A program made the position numbers and the translations under genes. Positions 1 to 7,882 of a stretch of DNA of 64,000 bases are shown in pieces. Source of the DNA: CBDBBY01 sp965205055 (GTDB lineage: Bacteria > Pseudomonadota > Alphaproteobacteria > Rhodobacterales > Rhodobacteraceae); the NCBI GenBank assembly GCA_965205055.1, contig OZ242030.1, positions 1,798,001 to 1,862,000 of the forward strand, given 5' to 3'. The stretch's first letter is position 1. Every line of letters starts with the position of its first letter. The notes under the pieces are model-generated. The model was not told the DNA's origin and did no database searches. It was given only the letters and a program-made list of their open reading frames with translations.

Positions 1-857
1 ATTCGGCGCTGCCAGCCGTGCGTGCGGCGGTCGAAGGGCGTGGCCTTTACGTCCGTCATCTGAAGGAGCAGGTATTGCCCGAACTGCCCAGCCGGAGCTT
101 CCGCCAACTGTACGTCCCGATGCGCCCGGAGCAGTCCCGGATCTACGAGCGCTTGCGCGATGACCTTGTTTCAGACGTCCGGTCGGTCTCCGAGTCCGAC
201 TTCCGGCGTGAGTACGGCACCTATCTCGCCCGCAGGTCGGCACTCCTACAGGTCTGTTCAAACCCCGTCTCGGTCGTCGAGGGCTACGATGAGACGCCCG
301 CAAAACTGGTTCTCCTCGACGACCTGCTCGACCGCTGGATCCGTCGTGAGGCGGAGAAGGTTGTCCTCTGGTCGTTCTACAGAGCGTCCATCGACGTACT
401 CGTGTCTAGATATGCACACCTCGGCGTCGTACGTTACGATGGTGGCGTATCAGAAGTCTCTGAGCGTGGTGAGGCTGTTCGTCGTTTTCAGGAAGACGAT
501 GACATCCGCTTGTTCGTAGCAAACCCTGCAGCTGCCGGTGCGGGGCTGACGCTCCACCGTGCCCGCTTGGCAGTCTACGAATCCATGTCGAACCAAGCCG
601 CCCATTATCTCCAGAGTCTCGACCGGATCCACCGTCGCGGCCAAGCGCAAGAGGTTGAGTACGTGGTGTTACTTTGTCAGGATACCTTGGAAGAAGCCGA
701 GTACGAGCGTCTATTGAGTAAGCAGCGTATGGCCGGAGACCTGCTCGGCGACGCCGTCTCCCGTCCTGTCACCCGGGAAAGCTTCCTCGCCGACTTGAAC
801 CAAAACGCCCCTCTTGCCGCAAGGATGCGCGATGACCTCCCAGCCCGCTCCCTCTAG
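1..857 (+). CDS. SNF2-family helicase, C-terminal part (5' end outside window)
   Basis: The frame is open to the left edge, so only the last ~285 residues are present. They form the second RecA-like lobe of an SNF2/RAD54-type DNA translocase. Visible are KVVLWSFYR (start of the helicase C domain), NPAAAGAGLTLHRA (motif V) and QSLDRIHRRGQ (motif VI with the arginine finger). The family uses ATP to track along duplex DNA and remodel bound proteins; bacterial members are often part of restriction or defence loci. The gene overlaps the next one by 26 bp, which suggests an operon. Its partner domains and N-terminal ATPase lobe cannot be seen. Confidence 0.85.
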   Translation, partial: SALPAVRAAVEGRGLYVRHLKEQVLPELPSRSFRQLYVPMRPEQSRIYERLRDDLVSDVRSVSESDFRREYGTYLARRSALLQVCSNPVSVVEGYDETPAKLVLLDDLLDRWIRREAEKVVLWSFYRASIDVLVSRYAHLGVVRYDGGVSEVSERGEAVRRFQEDDDIRLFVANPAAAGAGLTLHRARLAVYESMSNQAAHYLQSLDRIHRRGQAQEVEYVVLLCQDTLEEAEYERLLSKQRMAGDLLGDAVSRPVTRESFLADLNQNAPLAARMRDDLPARSL

Positions 858-1290
858 CGGGATCAGTCAGTTGCATGAACTGCGCCGTGTCGAGCTCGAA
901 GCGTTCGCCCACCACTTGGGTTTCAGCCTTCCGTTTCCTTTCCCCGATAGTTTGAGGCCTGACGTCGCCCTTTTCCACCCTGACCGTCGAGCCCTCTTCA
1001 TTGGGGATGCCAAGCACACCAAGCGCCCTACATCGCGAGCGACGCGTGCCCGTCTGTCGGCTTACTGCACTTGGTTCGGTTTCGCTCCCGGGGAGGAACT
1101 GGCTCTGTTTGCGCTCGCCTGCCTCGTTGGGGGCAGCCCTTGGTGGTCCTGGGTTCTTTTCGAGTTGATCTGCGACGTCGGGCTCATCTCCAGCCGTCCA
1201 TGGGTTCGACCGCTTTCTCGGTATACGGAACTCACATTGGTTTGCGTGCGTCGGCCTAAATTTGACTCCGGTAACCACAGAGCCGTCTGA
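832..1290 (+). CDS. Small PD-(D/E)XK nuclease-like protein
   Basis: A 152-aa protein. I chose ATG 832, inside the end of the SNF2 gene, over the TTG at 814. Residues RPDVALF followed by FIGDAKHTK fit a D-Xn-(D/E)XK catalytic core, with a helix carrying Glu (VELEAF) before it. This is the usual arrangement of restriction-like nucleases. It is short, so it may be a minimal nuclease or a Vsr-like enzyme. It is co-directional and overlapping with the SNF2 gene, and its last 35 bp overlap the end of the convergent methyltransferase gene. Nuclease activity is inferred from this motif only. Confidence 0.55.
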   Translation: MTSQPAPSSGISQLHELRRVELEAFAHHLGFSLPFPFPDSLRPDVALFHPDRRALFIGDAKHTKRPTSRATRARLSAYCTWFGFAPGEELALFALACLVGGSPWWSWVLFELICDVGLISSRPWVRPLSRYTELTLVCVRRPKFDSGNHRAV

Positions 1291-3223
1291 TCATGCACTC
1301 CCCGCACTTTGGATCCCGCGCCCTGCACACGGCCCGCCCGTGCGCCACGGCGTTGGCGTGGAAGTCCATACGGTTCTCCCTGGGGACTACCCTTTCCAAC
1401 ACTTCGTGGGTACGTGTTCCCGAAACCGACGCGTCCACGAGACCCACCCGTACAGCGACGCGGGCCACGTGTGCGTCCACCGGCAGAACCTCTCTATCCA
1501 AACCGAACAGCATGACACACTTCGCTGTCTTGACGCCAACGCCTGGGAGCGCCGTCAAAAAAGCCTCCGCTTCGGTGTCCGACCACTGCTTGAGCGGTTC
1601 GAGAGTGACCCTTTCGAACTCCACGTACAAACGTTCCACGATGTCGATGATGTATCGCGCCTTCTGCTCGCCGAGACCCGCCTGTGTGATTACGCGTATG
1701 ACCTGCCTTTCTGGTTTTCCGCGCAGCGTCTCCCAGTTCCCAGCCCATTCCTTGAATTTCGCGAACGCCCGTTCGTAGCTCGGATCCGTCGTCCTCTGTG
1801 AGAGTAGGACGAAGAAGAGTTCGTCCACCGGCTCCCGGTAATTGCCGAGGTCGGGTGTCCCGTAGGCACCTCGGAGCTTTCTCGCAACCTCCCTCGCTGC
1901 CTTCATCTTCCCCACAGATCCAACCAAGTGATCGGGTGCGAATGTCGTCGCGTCATCCCTCCAAGCTGGCCTACCGTCCCTCCACGCGCCGCGCACCATG
2001 TCCTCGGGCTCCTCCCTCATCCGCGGTGGGTTCAGCCTCGTCCGGGGCCTCGCCGAGAGCCTGTCCAAGAGTTCAAGGTCGTGGCATTCGACCCGCCCAA
2101 GCAGTTCCGTCCGCCGTCTCCTCTTCGATGCCCGGATAACTTCCCTTCCCAGTAGTTCGCCTAATGTAACCGGAACCGCGTTGCCCAACTGTCGGTACTT
2201 ACTCCTGAGCGAGCCTTCCACGACCCAATCGTCTGGGAAGCCTTGAATCCGGGCATACTCGGAAACACTGAGCGGCCTCAGTTCATCCGGGTGGCACAGT
2301 GAGGTGGCCTTGTAGTCAGGGTGGGTGTTGAGCGTCGGGCTCGGTCTTTCCCACGACAAGCGGCGCAGGAACCCTGTCCTCCCTCCCCAGGATCTGTATG
2401 CCCCACCGAGCGCTTCGGCCCTTATCTCCTCCGGGAGGTCGCGCCAATTCCCGCCCGGTGGTATGCGTGCCAAGTACCGTCGTCGTGACGGCACGAACTC
2501 TACGTGTTCCGCCTTTCCATTCTGGACTCCCGCCAACGCTTCCCGCAGCGTTCTCCACGCCGGGAGTTTGCCGCGACCGTTCTTTCCATGAGACGGCGTT
2601 GGCATTGTCAAAGGTCTCCCGTCTCGGCATCCGATCAACACGAGGCGCTGCCTCGTTTGAGCCACACCAAAGTTGGCGGCGTTAAGCACGTCGAACACAA
2701 CATAGTAACCGAGTGCTCCGATCAACCCCGTGATCTTCCTGAACGCCGACCCTAGCTCTTCGTCCTCGCTCAATGTTGGATGCCCCGGGCCCCTGCGGTT
2801 TAGCGGTCGGTGTATGACCGCCGATGAGAGGAGCCCCCTTACGTTCTCCATCAAGAAGAACTCGGGTTGCGCCTCTCTAACCACCCGCATGAACTCATAG
2901 GTAAGCGAGCCGTCCGAGCTTTCCAGAGCCTTCCTGTTGCCCGCAGTGCTGAAGCTCTGGCACGCTGGTCCACCGGCCACGAGAGTCACTTCGCCCTTCC
3001 TCAACCCTGCGGTCTCCAACATTTCAGCAGTCGTCACCTGGGCGACCGGCCGTTCGATGACCGGTACGTGTGGGCGGTTGCTCCGGATCGTCGCGGCTGC
3101 GTCACGGTTCGACTCGACCGCGACAGCGGTTTGGAAACCAGACCGTTCTAGACCTAGGTCGAGACCCATTGCGCCGGTGAAGAGGGATAATACGCTCATT
3201 CCGCTGTCGGTCTGCCCTCTCAC
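1256..3223 (-). CDS. Cytosine-5 DNA methyltransferase fused to an endonuclease III-like DNA glycosylase
   Basis: A 655-aa protein. Residues ~9-365 are a C5 methyltransferase: motif I LSLFTGAMGLDLG, motif IV GGPACQSFS with nucleophile Cys88, ENV at 126-128, QTRQR at 189-193 and QLGNAVP at 346-351. Residues ~435-655 are an HhH-GPD glycosylase: LLSQRTTD, hairpin LPGVGVKTA with the lyase Lys565, VDAHVARV with catalytic Asp583, and cysteines 633, 640, 643 and 649 spaced C-x6-C-x2-C-x5-C for a [4Fe-4S] cluster. All key glycosylase residues are present. One polypeptide could both make 5-methylcytosine and remove thymine from T:G mismatches (or a modified base). In motif IV the residue before the Cys is Ala, where Pro is usual. 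Start GTG 3223 has GAGGG upstream; ATG 3199 is an alternative. Confidence 0.88.
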   Translation of the reverse strand: MRGQTDSGMSVLSLFTGAMGLDLGLERSGFQTAVAVESNRDAAATIRSNRPHVPVIERPVAQVTTAEMLETAGLRKGEVTLVAGGPACQSFSTAGNRKALESSDGSLTYEFMRVVREAQPEFFLMENVRGLLSSAVIHRPLNRRGPGHPTLSEDEELGSAFRKITGLIGALGYYVVFDVLNAANFGVAQTRQRLVLIGCRDGRPLTMPTPSHGKNGRGKLPAWRTLREALAGVQNGKAEHVEFVPSRRRYLARIPPGGNWRDLPEEIRAEALGGAYRSWGGRTGFLRRLSWERPSPTLNTHPDYKATSLCHPDELRPLSVSEYARIQGFPDDWVVEGSLRSKYRQLGNAVPVTLGELLGREVIRASKRRRRTELLGRVECHDLELLDRLSARPRTRLNPPRMREEPEDMVRGAWRDGRPAWRDDATTFAPDHLVGSVGKMKAAREVARKLRGAYGTPDLGNYREPVDELFFVLLSQRTTDPSYERAFAKFKEWAGNWETLRGKPERQVIRVITQAGLGEQKARYIIDIVERLYVEFERVTLEPLKQWSDTEAEAFLTALPGVGVKTAKCVMLFGLDREVLPVDAHVARVAVRVGLVDASVSGTRTHEVLERVVPRENRMDFHANAVAHGRAVCRARDPKCGECMIRRLCGYRSQI

Positions 3224-4000
3224 GCTTCTACCCTCAACCTGCCATCTCGGTTTTGCGCATTTCGTCCCTCCTCAAAGGATCAAAGATCCCTGTCACGATA
3301 AATTCTGTCTGGCGGAGAATTCTCGGTTTTGTCAGAGTTCTAGATTCTTTGCACGTCTTAGCGGGCCGATTCGGCTGCTTTCCTGTTTTGGATAGCAGCG
3401 CGCTATATCGTTTTCCAGCGCGACCTTCGGAGCCCTTGGCCCGCACCGCAAAAGACGCGGCCCTGATAGGTTCAGGGTTTCGACATCAATGGCACTAAAG
3501 AAGTAGAATGATTCGCTTTGACATAATTGGCTACTTGCGGAAGCCGCGTGGACGGATCCGCCGCAATTCTATCAGCCGTTATCTCCCGTCGCGCAGCGTC
3601 CGAAAATTTCGTTGTCCGATGCGGCTTTGCCGACCCGTGGTAGCACCGTTCGGCTAAGCAGAATCAAGCCAAAGGCGACGAAACCGGCTCCGTAATTTCC
3701 CGTCCATCGGGCTCCAGTCAACATTCGCTGTCGCTACTGTGCGCGAGTTCGTCATGACGAAGAACCCATCCCCCAAGGCGGATAGATCCTCAAGAGGATC
3801 GCGACCCACGGCAATCGCGTCATCCGGCGACCCAAGCCGCTTCTCTAGTCCCATCGTCGTCATAGCCGGACCCCGCGTACGCGGGGTTCGAATGGATACC
3901 TTCTGTATCTCGGCTGTGCTTTCTCGCAGGCATAAACCTCTCCCTTTGAGTTTCCGGCGCGATTGTCTCGTCAATTGCTCTCCAGAAAACCCGGGTCATT
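3224..4000. other. Intergenic region with no recognisable gene
   Basis: About 780 bp between the start of the methyltransferase gene and the end of the PLD gene. Short open frames exist on both strands but none resembles a known protein. The only structure I can support is the palindromic repeat near 3870. Promoters for the methyltransferase should lie close to 3224. Confidence 0.5.
3870..3887. repeat. 18-bp perfect palindrome in a degenerate dispersed repeat
   Basis: The sequence reads ACCCCGCGTACGCGGGGT and is its own reverse complement. The flanks (a gtcgtcat-type motif to the left, ggttcgaatgg to the right) resemble the short extragenic palindromes common in proteobacteria, whose translations give a PAKAGIQ-like phrase. 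It could form a cruciform or an RNA hairpin. Confidence 0.5.
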
Positions 4001-5308
4001 TCATGCGGTTGGAACGTCAAAGCCAAGAAGGCGGATACCCTGAATTGACCTATTATTAAAAGGTGGTCGCTTGGCGTCGCCCCAACCCAGTAGTTCCATC
4101 ACACATGCTTCACCAAAACCGTTCAGTTTATAGCCTCCATAGATGCAATGATATGCTCGCTCGATCTTATCGCCACTGCCGGAAAGAAGGTAATTCACTG
4201 TTCGTACGACATCTTCATGCAAATTGTTCTGCTGAAAGCTGATACGCATACGCTCCAGCGTGCTCAATTTTTCACCGATGTCTTTCGGCGCATACTGCTC
4301 GCGATGACGAAAAGCAGTGCAACCAGTTAAATATTTGAACAAGCCATCATAGCTGAGCTTCTTCAACTCGTCAGGATTGCAAAGATATGTACGGATATTC
4401 GTGATACCGTCAATTACTTCATCGGTGGAAAACATGCCCCAAATTTCCGTGTCGATGGCAGCCTTCCAATCCCGCGCATGATAGGCAATTTGCTTTGCTC
4501 TATCTTTGCTATCGCCAAGCGGTTTTGTTCCCCGTCCCGATTTTTCGATATCTTGCTTTCGAGGCAGCCAACAAAGGAAGCGATCCATTTCAATTCGAGG
4601 ATCTAGTCCGTTAAATTCAGGGCGCCCAATTCCATTTTTTTTCGCAATATCAAATATTTCATCGTATGCTGGCCACAGGACCTCATCGTATTTGCGACGC
4701 AAATTCTGTATGGAGGTATGTTCTTTTGATTTCTCCCCACTCCCGACAACTACGCTCATAGGCACGGCCGGTTTAATAAATTTGTGAATGAACTTTGCGA
4801 AAGCTTCTGCGTCTCTGGATCGCCCTTCATCTTTAAACGCTTTCGTGTATTCGCTTAGCACATGTTCGTTCAAGACATCAGCGTCATTCCACAACCTGCT
4901 GAAGATGCCGCACAGGTCTTTGAACACTTCATCACGATCCCGCTTCAACAAAACCGAAAGTTCCCGATTGCCCAAGAGACCGCCCTGGGTTAGGTTTGCC
5001 GAACCAACGAGAGCCACATCGTCAATGATGTACAGTTTGGTGTGGAATGTTGTGTCTGTGAAGTATCGAACTCTTACATTTTTATTATTAAATGCCCCTT
5101 GGAGGGCCTCTGGCATAGTTGCGGGAGAAAGTCTGACAATCAATTGGACATCGCATCCTTTGCGTGTCAATTCTTCTATCGGATCGGGAGAGGTTTTCGT
5201 GAAGAATGGCGAGGCCAAAAACGCTTTCTTTGGCTTTTTCCCTGTATTCAAGAAAAAATTAATGGTGGCATCTGGGCCTGTGTTAGCGTATATTTCTCGT
5301 AAGTTCAT
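4001..5308 (-). CDS. PLD-superfamily (HKD motif) protein, probable nuclease
   Basis: A 435-aa protein counted from ATG 5308 (MNLREIY); an upstream extension to 5353 is possible but lacks homology. The N-terminal third carries one phospholipase D-type active site: H-x-K-x4-D at His89, Lys91 and Asp96, then GSANLT with Asn105 and Glu116. Proteins with one HKD motif, such as Nuc and BfiI, work as dimers that cleave DNA phosphodiesters. The remaining ~300 residues have no motif I recognise and may bind DNA or a partner. It lies on the same strand as the Mrr-like nuclease upstream (133-bp gap). The AT-rich composition differs from the catabolic operons, which suggests transfer. Confidence 0.75.
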   Translation of the reverse strand: MNLREIYANTGPDATINFFLNTGKKPKKAFLASPFFTKTSPDPIEELTRKGCDVQLIVRLSPATMPEALQGAFNNKNVRVRYFTDTTFHTKLYIIDDVALVGSANLTQGGLLGNRELSVLLKRDRDEVFKDLCGIFSRLWNDADVLNEHVLSEYTKAFKDEGRSRDAEAFAKFIHKFIKPAVPMSVVVGSGEKSKEHTSIQNLRRKYDEVLWPAYDEIFDIAKKNGIGRPEFNGLDPRIEMDRFLCWLPRKQDIEKSGRGTKPLGDSKDRAKQIAYHARDWKAAIDTEIWGMFSTDEVIDGITNIRTYLCNPDELKKLSYDGLFKYLTGCTAFRHREQYAPKDIGEKLSTLERMRISFQQNNLHEDVVRTVNYLLSGSGDKIERAYHCIYGGYKLNGFGEACVMELLGWGDAKRPPFNNRSIQGIRLLGFDVPTA

Positions 5309-5441
5309 AGCATTGCTTTCAGTTCTCAGGAAACCCCATATTAGCTGAAACACCTATCTGAGTTAACCGATCACTAAGATCCTGCCTTGTCGTCAGCGTG
5401 CTTAACATGTGCCAGACGGTTTAAAAAATACGGTATTTCAA

Positions 5442-6359
5442 TTAGTTAAGTTGTTCAAAATATTCCTCATCAACACTCTTAATATGTAAATCCTCCATAT
5501 TTCTGCAACCGATATTGTAGCGAAGCATGAGGCGGGATAGCTGTTCGCCATCGATAAGGACAATTATTTTTCCAAGTTGGCCTGCCGTATCAGTAGCCGC
5601 CTTTGAGAAAGCCGATGTCGTGACGAAGATACCCTTGGTCGCCCGCTTCAAATCTAGCGCGCCGAAGAAATCCCGAATGGCACCAGCACCGATGTTGTTG
5701 CCCAACGCGTAACGCTTCGCCTGCAGGTAAATCTGGTCGACGCCAAGCGGATCCTGATTGATGACTCCGTCAACGCCGTCATCACCCGAACGACCTAGAG
5801 CGCGGCCCGCTTCTTCCGTTGTGCCGCCGTATCCCATGGCAACGAACAGGTTGACAAGAAGAATCTCAAACATGGTCGGAGAGGACTTTCTTACTCGATC
5901 CAATAAATCTGCCGCAAGGCTATCGTTTATCTGCTCATGAGCTGCACGCAATGCCTCTTCGGGAGTGACATCCATCTTGTAGTTGTCGATTTCCTGAACA
6001 TTGACAGAGTGGTCGTCTCTTCGCGTTTTGAAAGCGCGAAACTCGTCGTACCGGTTTAGGAAGACGCTATCGATCCGACCCTTCGGATCGGCGAGAGCGG
6101 CCTTTCCCCGATCTGTAATGATGAAATGCCCCCGGCGTGGCGATTCAAGGAGGCCTGCCTGTTTGAGGTAAGTCTTTGCCCAATGAACTCGATCTGCGAT
6201 CAAAGTTTTACCGCCGCTGGGTACCTTTGCAGTTCGTTCTTCAGCCGTTAGTCCAAATTCGTCTGATAGGGTCTCGATAAGCTCGCCAATCCTGAATTCA
6301 CCCATTTGGGCATGTTCCAGAATGGGGCGCATCAGGGTTTGGAAGTCTGGGATCGGCAT
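5442..6359 (-). CDS. mrr: Mrr-like type IV restriction endonuclease
   Basis: A 305-aa protein from ATG 6359 (MPIPDFQ). The frame stays open to 6629, but the extra 90 residues are low-complexity and unlike the family. Residues 1-~95 look like the Mrr N-terminal winged helix (TLIADRVHWAKTYLKQAGL). Residues ~160-280 are the Mrr catalytic domain: FEILLVNLFVAMGYG with Glu165, then GDDGVDGVI with Asp197 and YLQAKRY with Gln213 and Lys215, the D-Xn-(E/Q)XK nuclease core. Mrr proteins cut DNA carrying foreign methylation. The presence of two C5 methyltransferases nearby means its specificity must avoid their products. Confidence 0.88.
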   Translation of the reverse strand: MPIPDFQTLMRPILEHAQMGEFRIGELIETLSDEFGLTAEERTAKVPSGGKTLIADRVHWAKTYLKQAGLLESPRRGHFIITDRGKAALADPKGRIDSVFLNRYDEFRAFKTRRDDHSVNVQEIDNYKMDVTPEEALRAAHEQINDSLAADLLDRVRKSSPTMFEILLVNLFVAMGYGGTTEEAGRALGRSGDDGVDGVINQDPLGVDQIYLQAKRYALGNNIGAGAIRDFFGALDLKRATKGIFVTTSAFSKAATDTAGQLGKIIVLIDGEQLSRLMLRYNIGCRNMEDLHIKSVDEEYFEQLN

Positions 6360-6713
6360 AGGTCTGTTCGCGGTCTTGGTTAAGCAATTGTTAAGCCTGA
6401 GTGGAATAAGGTTGTTCTGTAAAAGTAGCAATCCTGTGTTTGGTTTCGGCGTTTTTGTGACTGTTCGGGGTCCAGTTCGGCAGCGCCTGAGAACAGGTTG
6501 TGGGATTTGGACGCGTTGTTCTTTTTCGTGTTGGTTTGCTTGAGTGTTCGGCTGTCTGGCGTTGGCTTGTGTGCAACCGGCAAGGAAGTTCCATAGACAA
6601 TCGTTGTGAGGTAAGCAGTTTCTAGGCAACCGCTGTCGGCGGCGTGAACTGCTCTTTTGACACCTGACGCAGAGGCAGATAATCTCCGCGCAAGCTAACC
6701 AAGGACCAATCCG
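6360..6713. other. Intergenic region between divergent mrr and nucleotidyltransferase genes
   Basis: About 350 bp. It must contain the mrr promoter on the minus strand and that of the nucleotidyltransferase on the plus strand. I see no repeat, terminator or credible small gene. Confidence 0.5.
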
Positions 6714-7110
6714 ATGAGCACAGCCGGGGCCCAGGCCGAATTCGGGCGAACCTTGGCTCGTAATTCAGCCCGTCCGACTACGGAATCTTCGAATCGACGA
6801 AACCGTAAGTTGTGTGTCGTCGAAACAAGCTCCAGATCTACAGTTCCCGAACCGGCTCGCAAGGTGGTCGAAGACGCTTGCAAGAAAGCGCTCATTTTGT
6901 GGCCCAACGCAAAGGCAGCGATCCTTTTCGGGTCGCGTGCGCGCGGCGACCACCGCTCTGATAGCGACTGGGACATTGCATTCGTTACCGGCAAAGAAGA
7001 ACCGCTGCCTGACGCGTTGCTCAGAGAACTAAAGAGTCTCGAAACGCAAGATAGAACTATCGTTCAGGGTCTGGCGATCTCGCAGACTCGATTCAGCGAA
7101 GGCGCAAACG
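6714..7110 (+). pseudogene. MNT-type nucleotidyltransferase, truncated by insertion
   Basis: The first ~130 residues from ATG 6714 contain the polymerase-beta-like nucleotidyltransferase signature ILFGSRARGDHRSDSDWDI: the GS motif followed by D-x-D. This is the MNT family, which acts as the AMPylating antitoxin of HEPN toxins or as an antibiotic nucleotidyltransferase. After about position 7110 the frame runs antisense through a DUF4338 gene remnant, giving a proline/arginine-rich tail that is not MNT sequence. No HEPN partner follows. The coding frame is thus interrupted and the product is probably non-functional. Confidence 0.7.
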
Positions 7111-7111
7111 A

Positions 7112-7601
7112 TCATCTTGGCCGGAGCGCGTCCGAGCTCTTCGCGCCAGTCGCCGACCAGCGGCCGGATCCAGATCCGGCGCTTCGGCCCCCGCCTCCCC
7201 GAGATCCGCCCGGCAAGGCTCCATCCGGCGGCCCGGTAGCACGCGCCCGAATGCCCGGGCCCGGTGTGCGTGCAGGCGGCCAAAGGACGGACGCCGTGCG
7301 CCGCCTCCCAGTCCGAAGGAAGGCGCTCCGCTGCCAAGGCCAGAACCCGCGAGGCCAGACAGAGATCCCCCTTCGCGTTGCGCCAATCCGCGGCTTCGCA
7401 TAGGTCCTGCGCCAGCGAGCCGCGCGTGCGGCCCTCCTCGGCGACCGCCGTCCGAAGCCAAACCCCGATGCCGGCGCCGAACCGCCGCTGCAGCTTTTCC
7501 ATGACAAGCCCGCCCTGAAGAATCATCGGCGCAAAACTGGCGGACGCGGAAGACAGAGTTAAGTGTGTCTTGTTGATAGGCCCCGCCCCTCCGGGGATCA
7601 T
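7112..7601 (-). pseudogene. DUF4338 (DruA-like) gene remnant
   Basis: On the minus strand a frame starting near 7601 reads LAQDLCEAADWRNAKGDLC, typical of the N-terminal region of DUF4338 proteins, then jumps to AAHGVRPLAACTHTGPG, ACYRAAGW and WIRPLVGDWREEL, which belong to the central part. The intervening and C-terminal parts are missing. DUF4338 proteins occur as DruA in Druantia defence loci and, more often, as stand-alone genes on mobile elements. This one appears to be the element that interrupted the nucleotidyltransferase gene. Confidence 0.6.
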
Positions 7602-7882
7602 CGACCCTCTTTGAAAATTTTATGGCATTCTTCCATGCCCTGCCTCCTTTTTCTGCTCGCGCAACCGTCGCACCGCTTCGCAGAACATCCCGCGGCGAAA
7701 GACGCTTAAGTGCAATTGCACCGTATCGAATGGCGTGGTCTTGACATCGCAAGCTGGCGACTGCTACATCATGGCCTCAGTGGCCCTTAAAATTTTAAAT
7801 GTGTTGAAAAACATTAGCGGGTCGCACTGCGTTAACCAACATCAGTGTGGACAACCCCGGACGCATAGGCGAGGTTGACAAA

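Noticed and set aside
1..5308. A DISARM system (SNF2, C5 methyltransferase, PLD protein)
   Set aside because: The three categories are present, but drmA/drmB-type genes are not visible, the PLD protein is too long for DrmC and on a separate unit, and the methyltransferase is fused to a glycosylase.
6360..6629. 90-residue N-terminal extension of the Mrr-like protein
   Set aside because: Open frame only; low-complexity and not part of the Mrr fold. ATG 6359 matches the family start.
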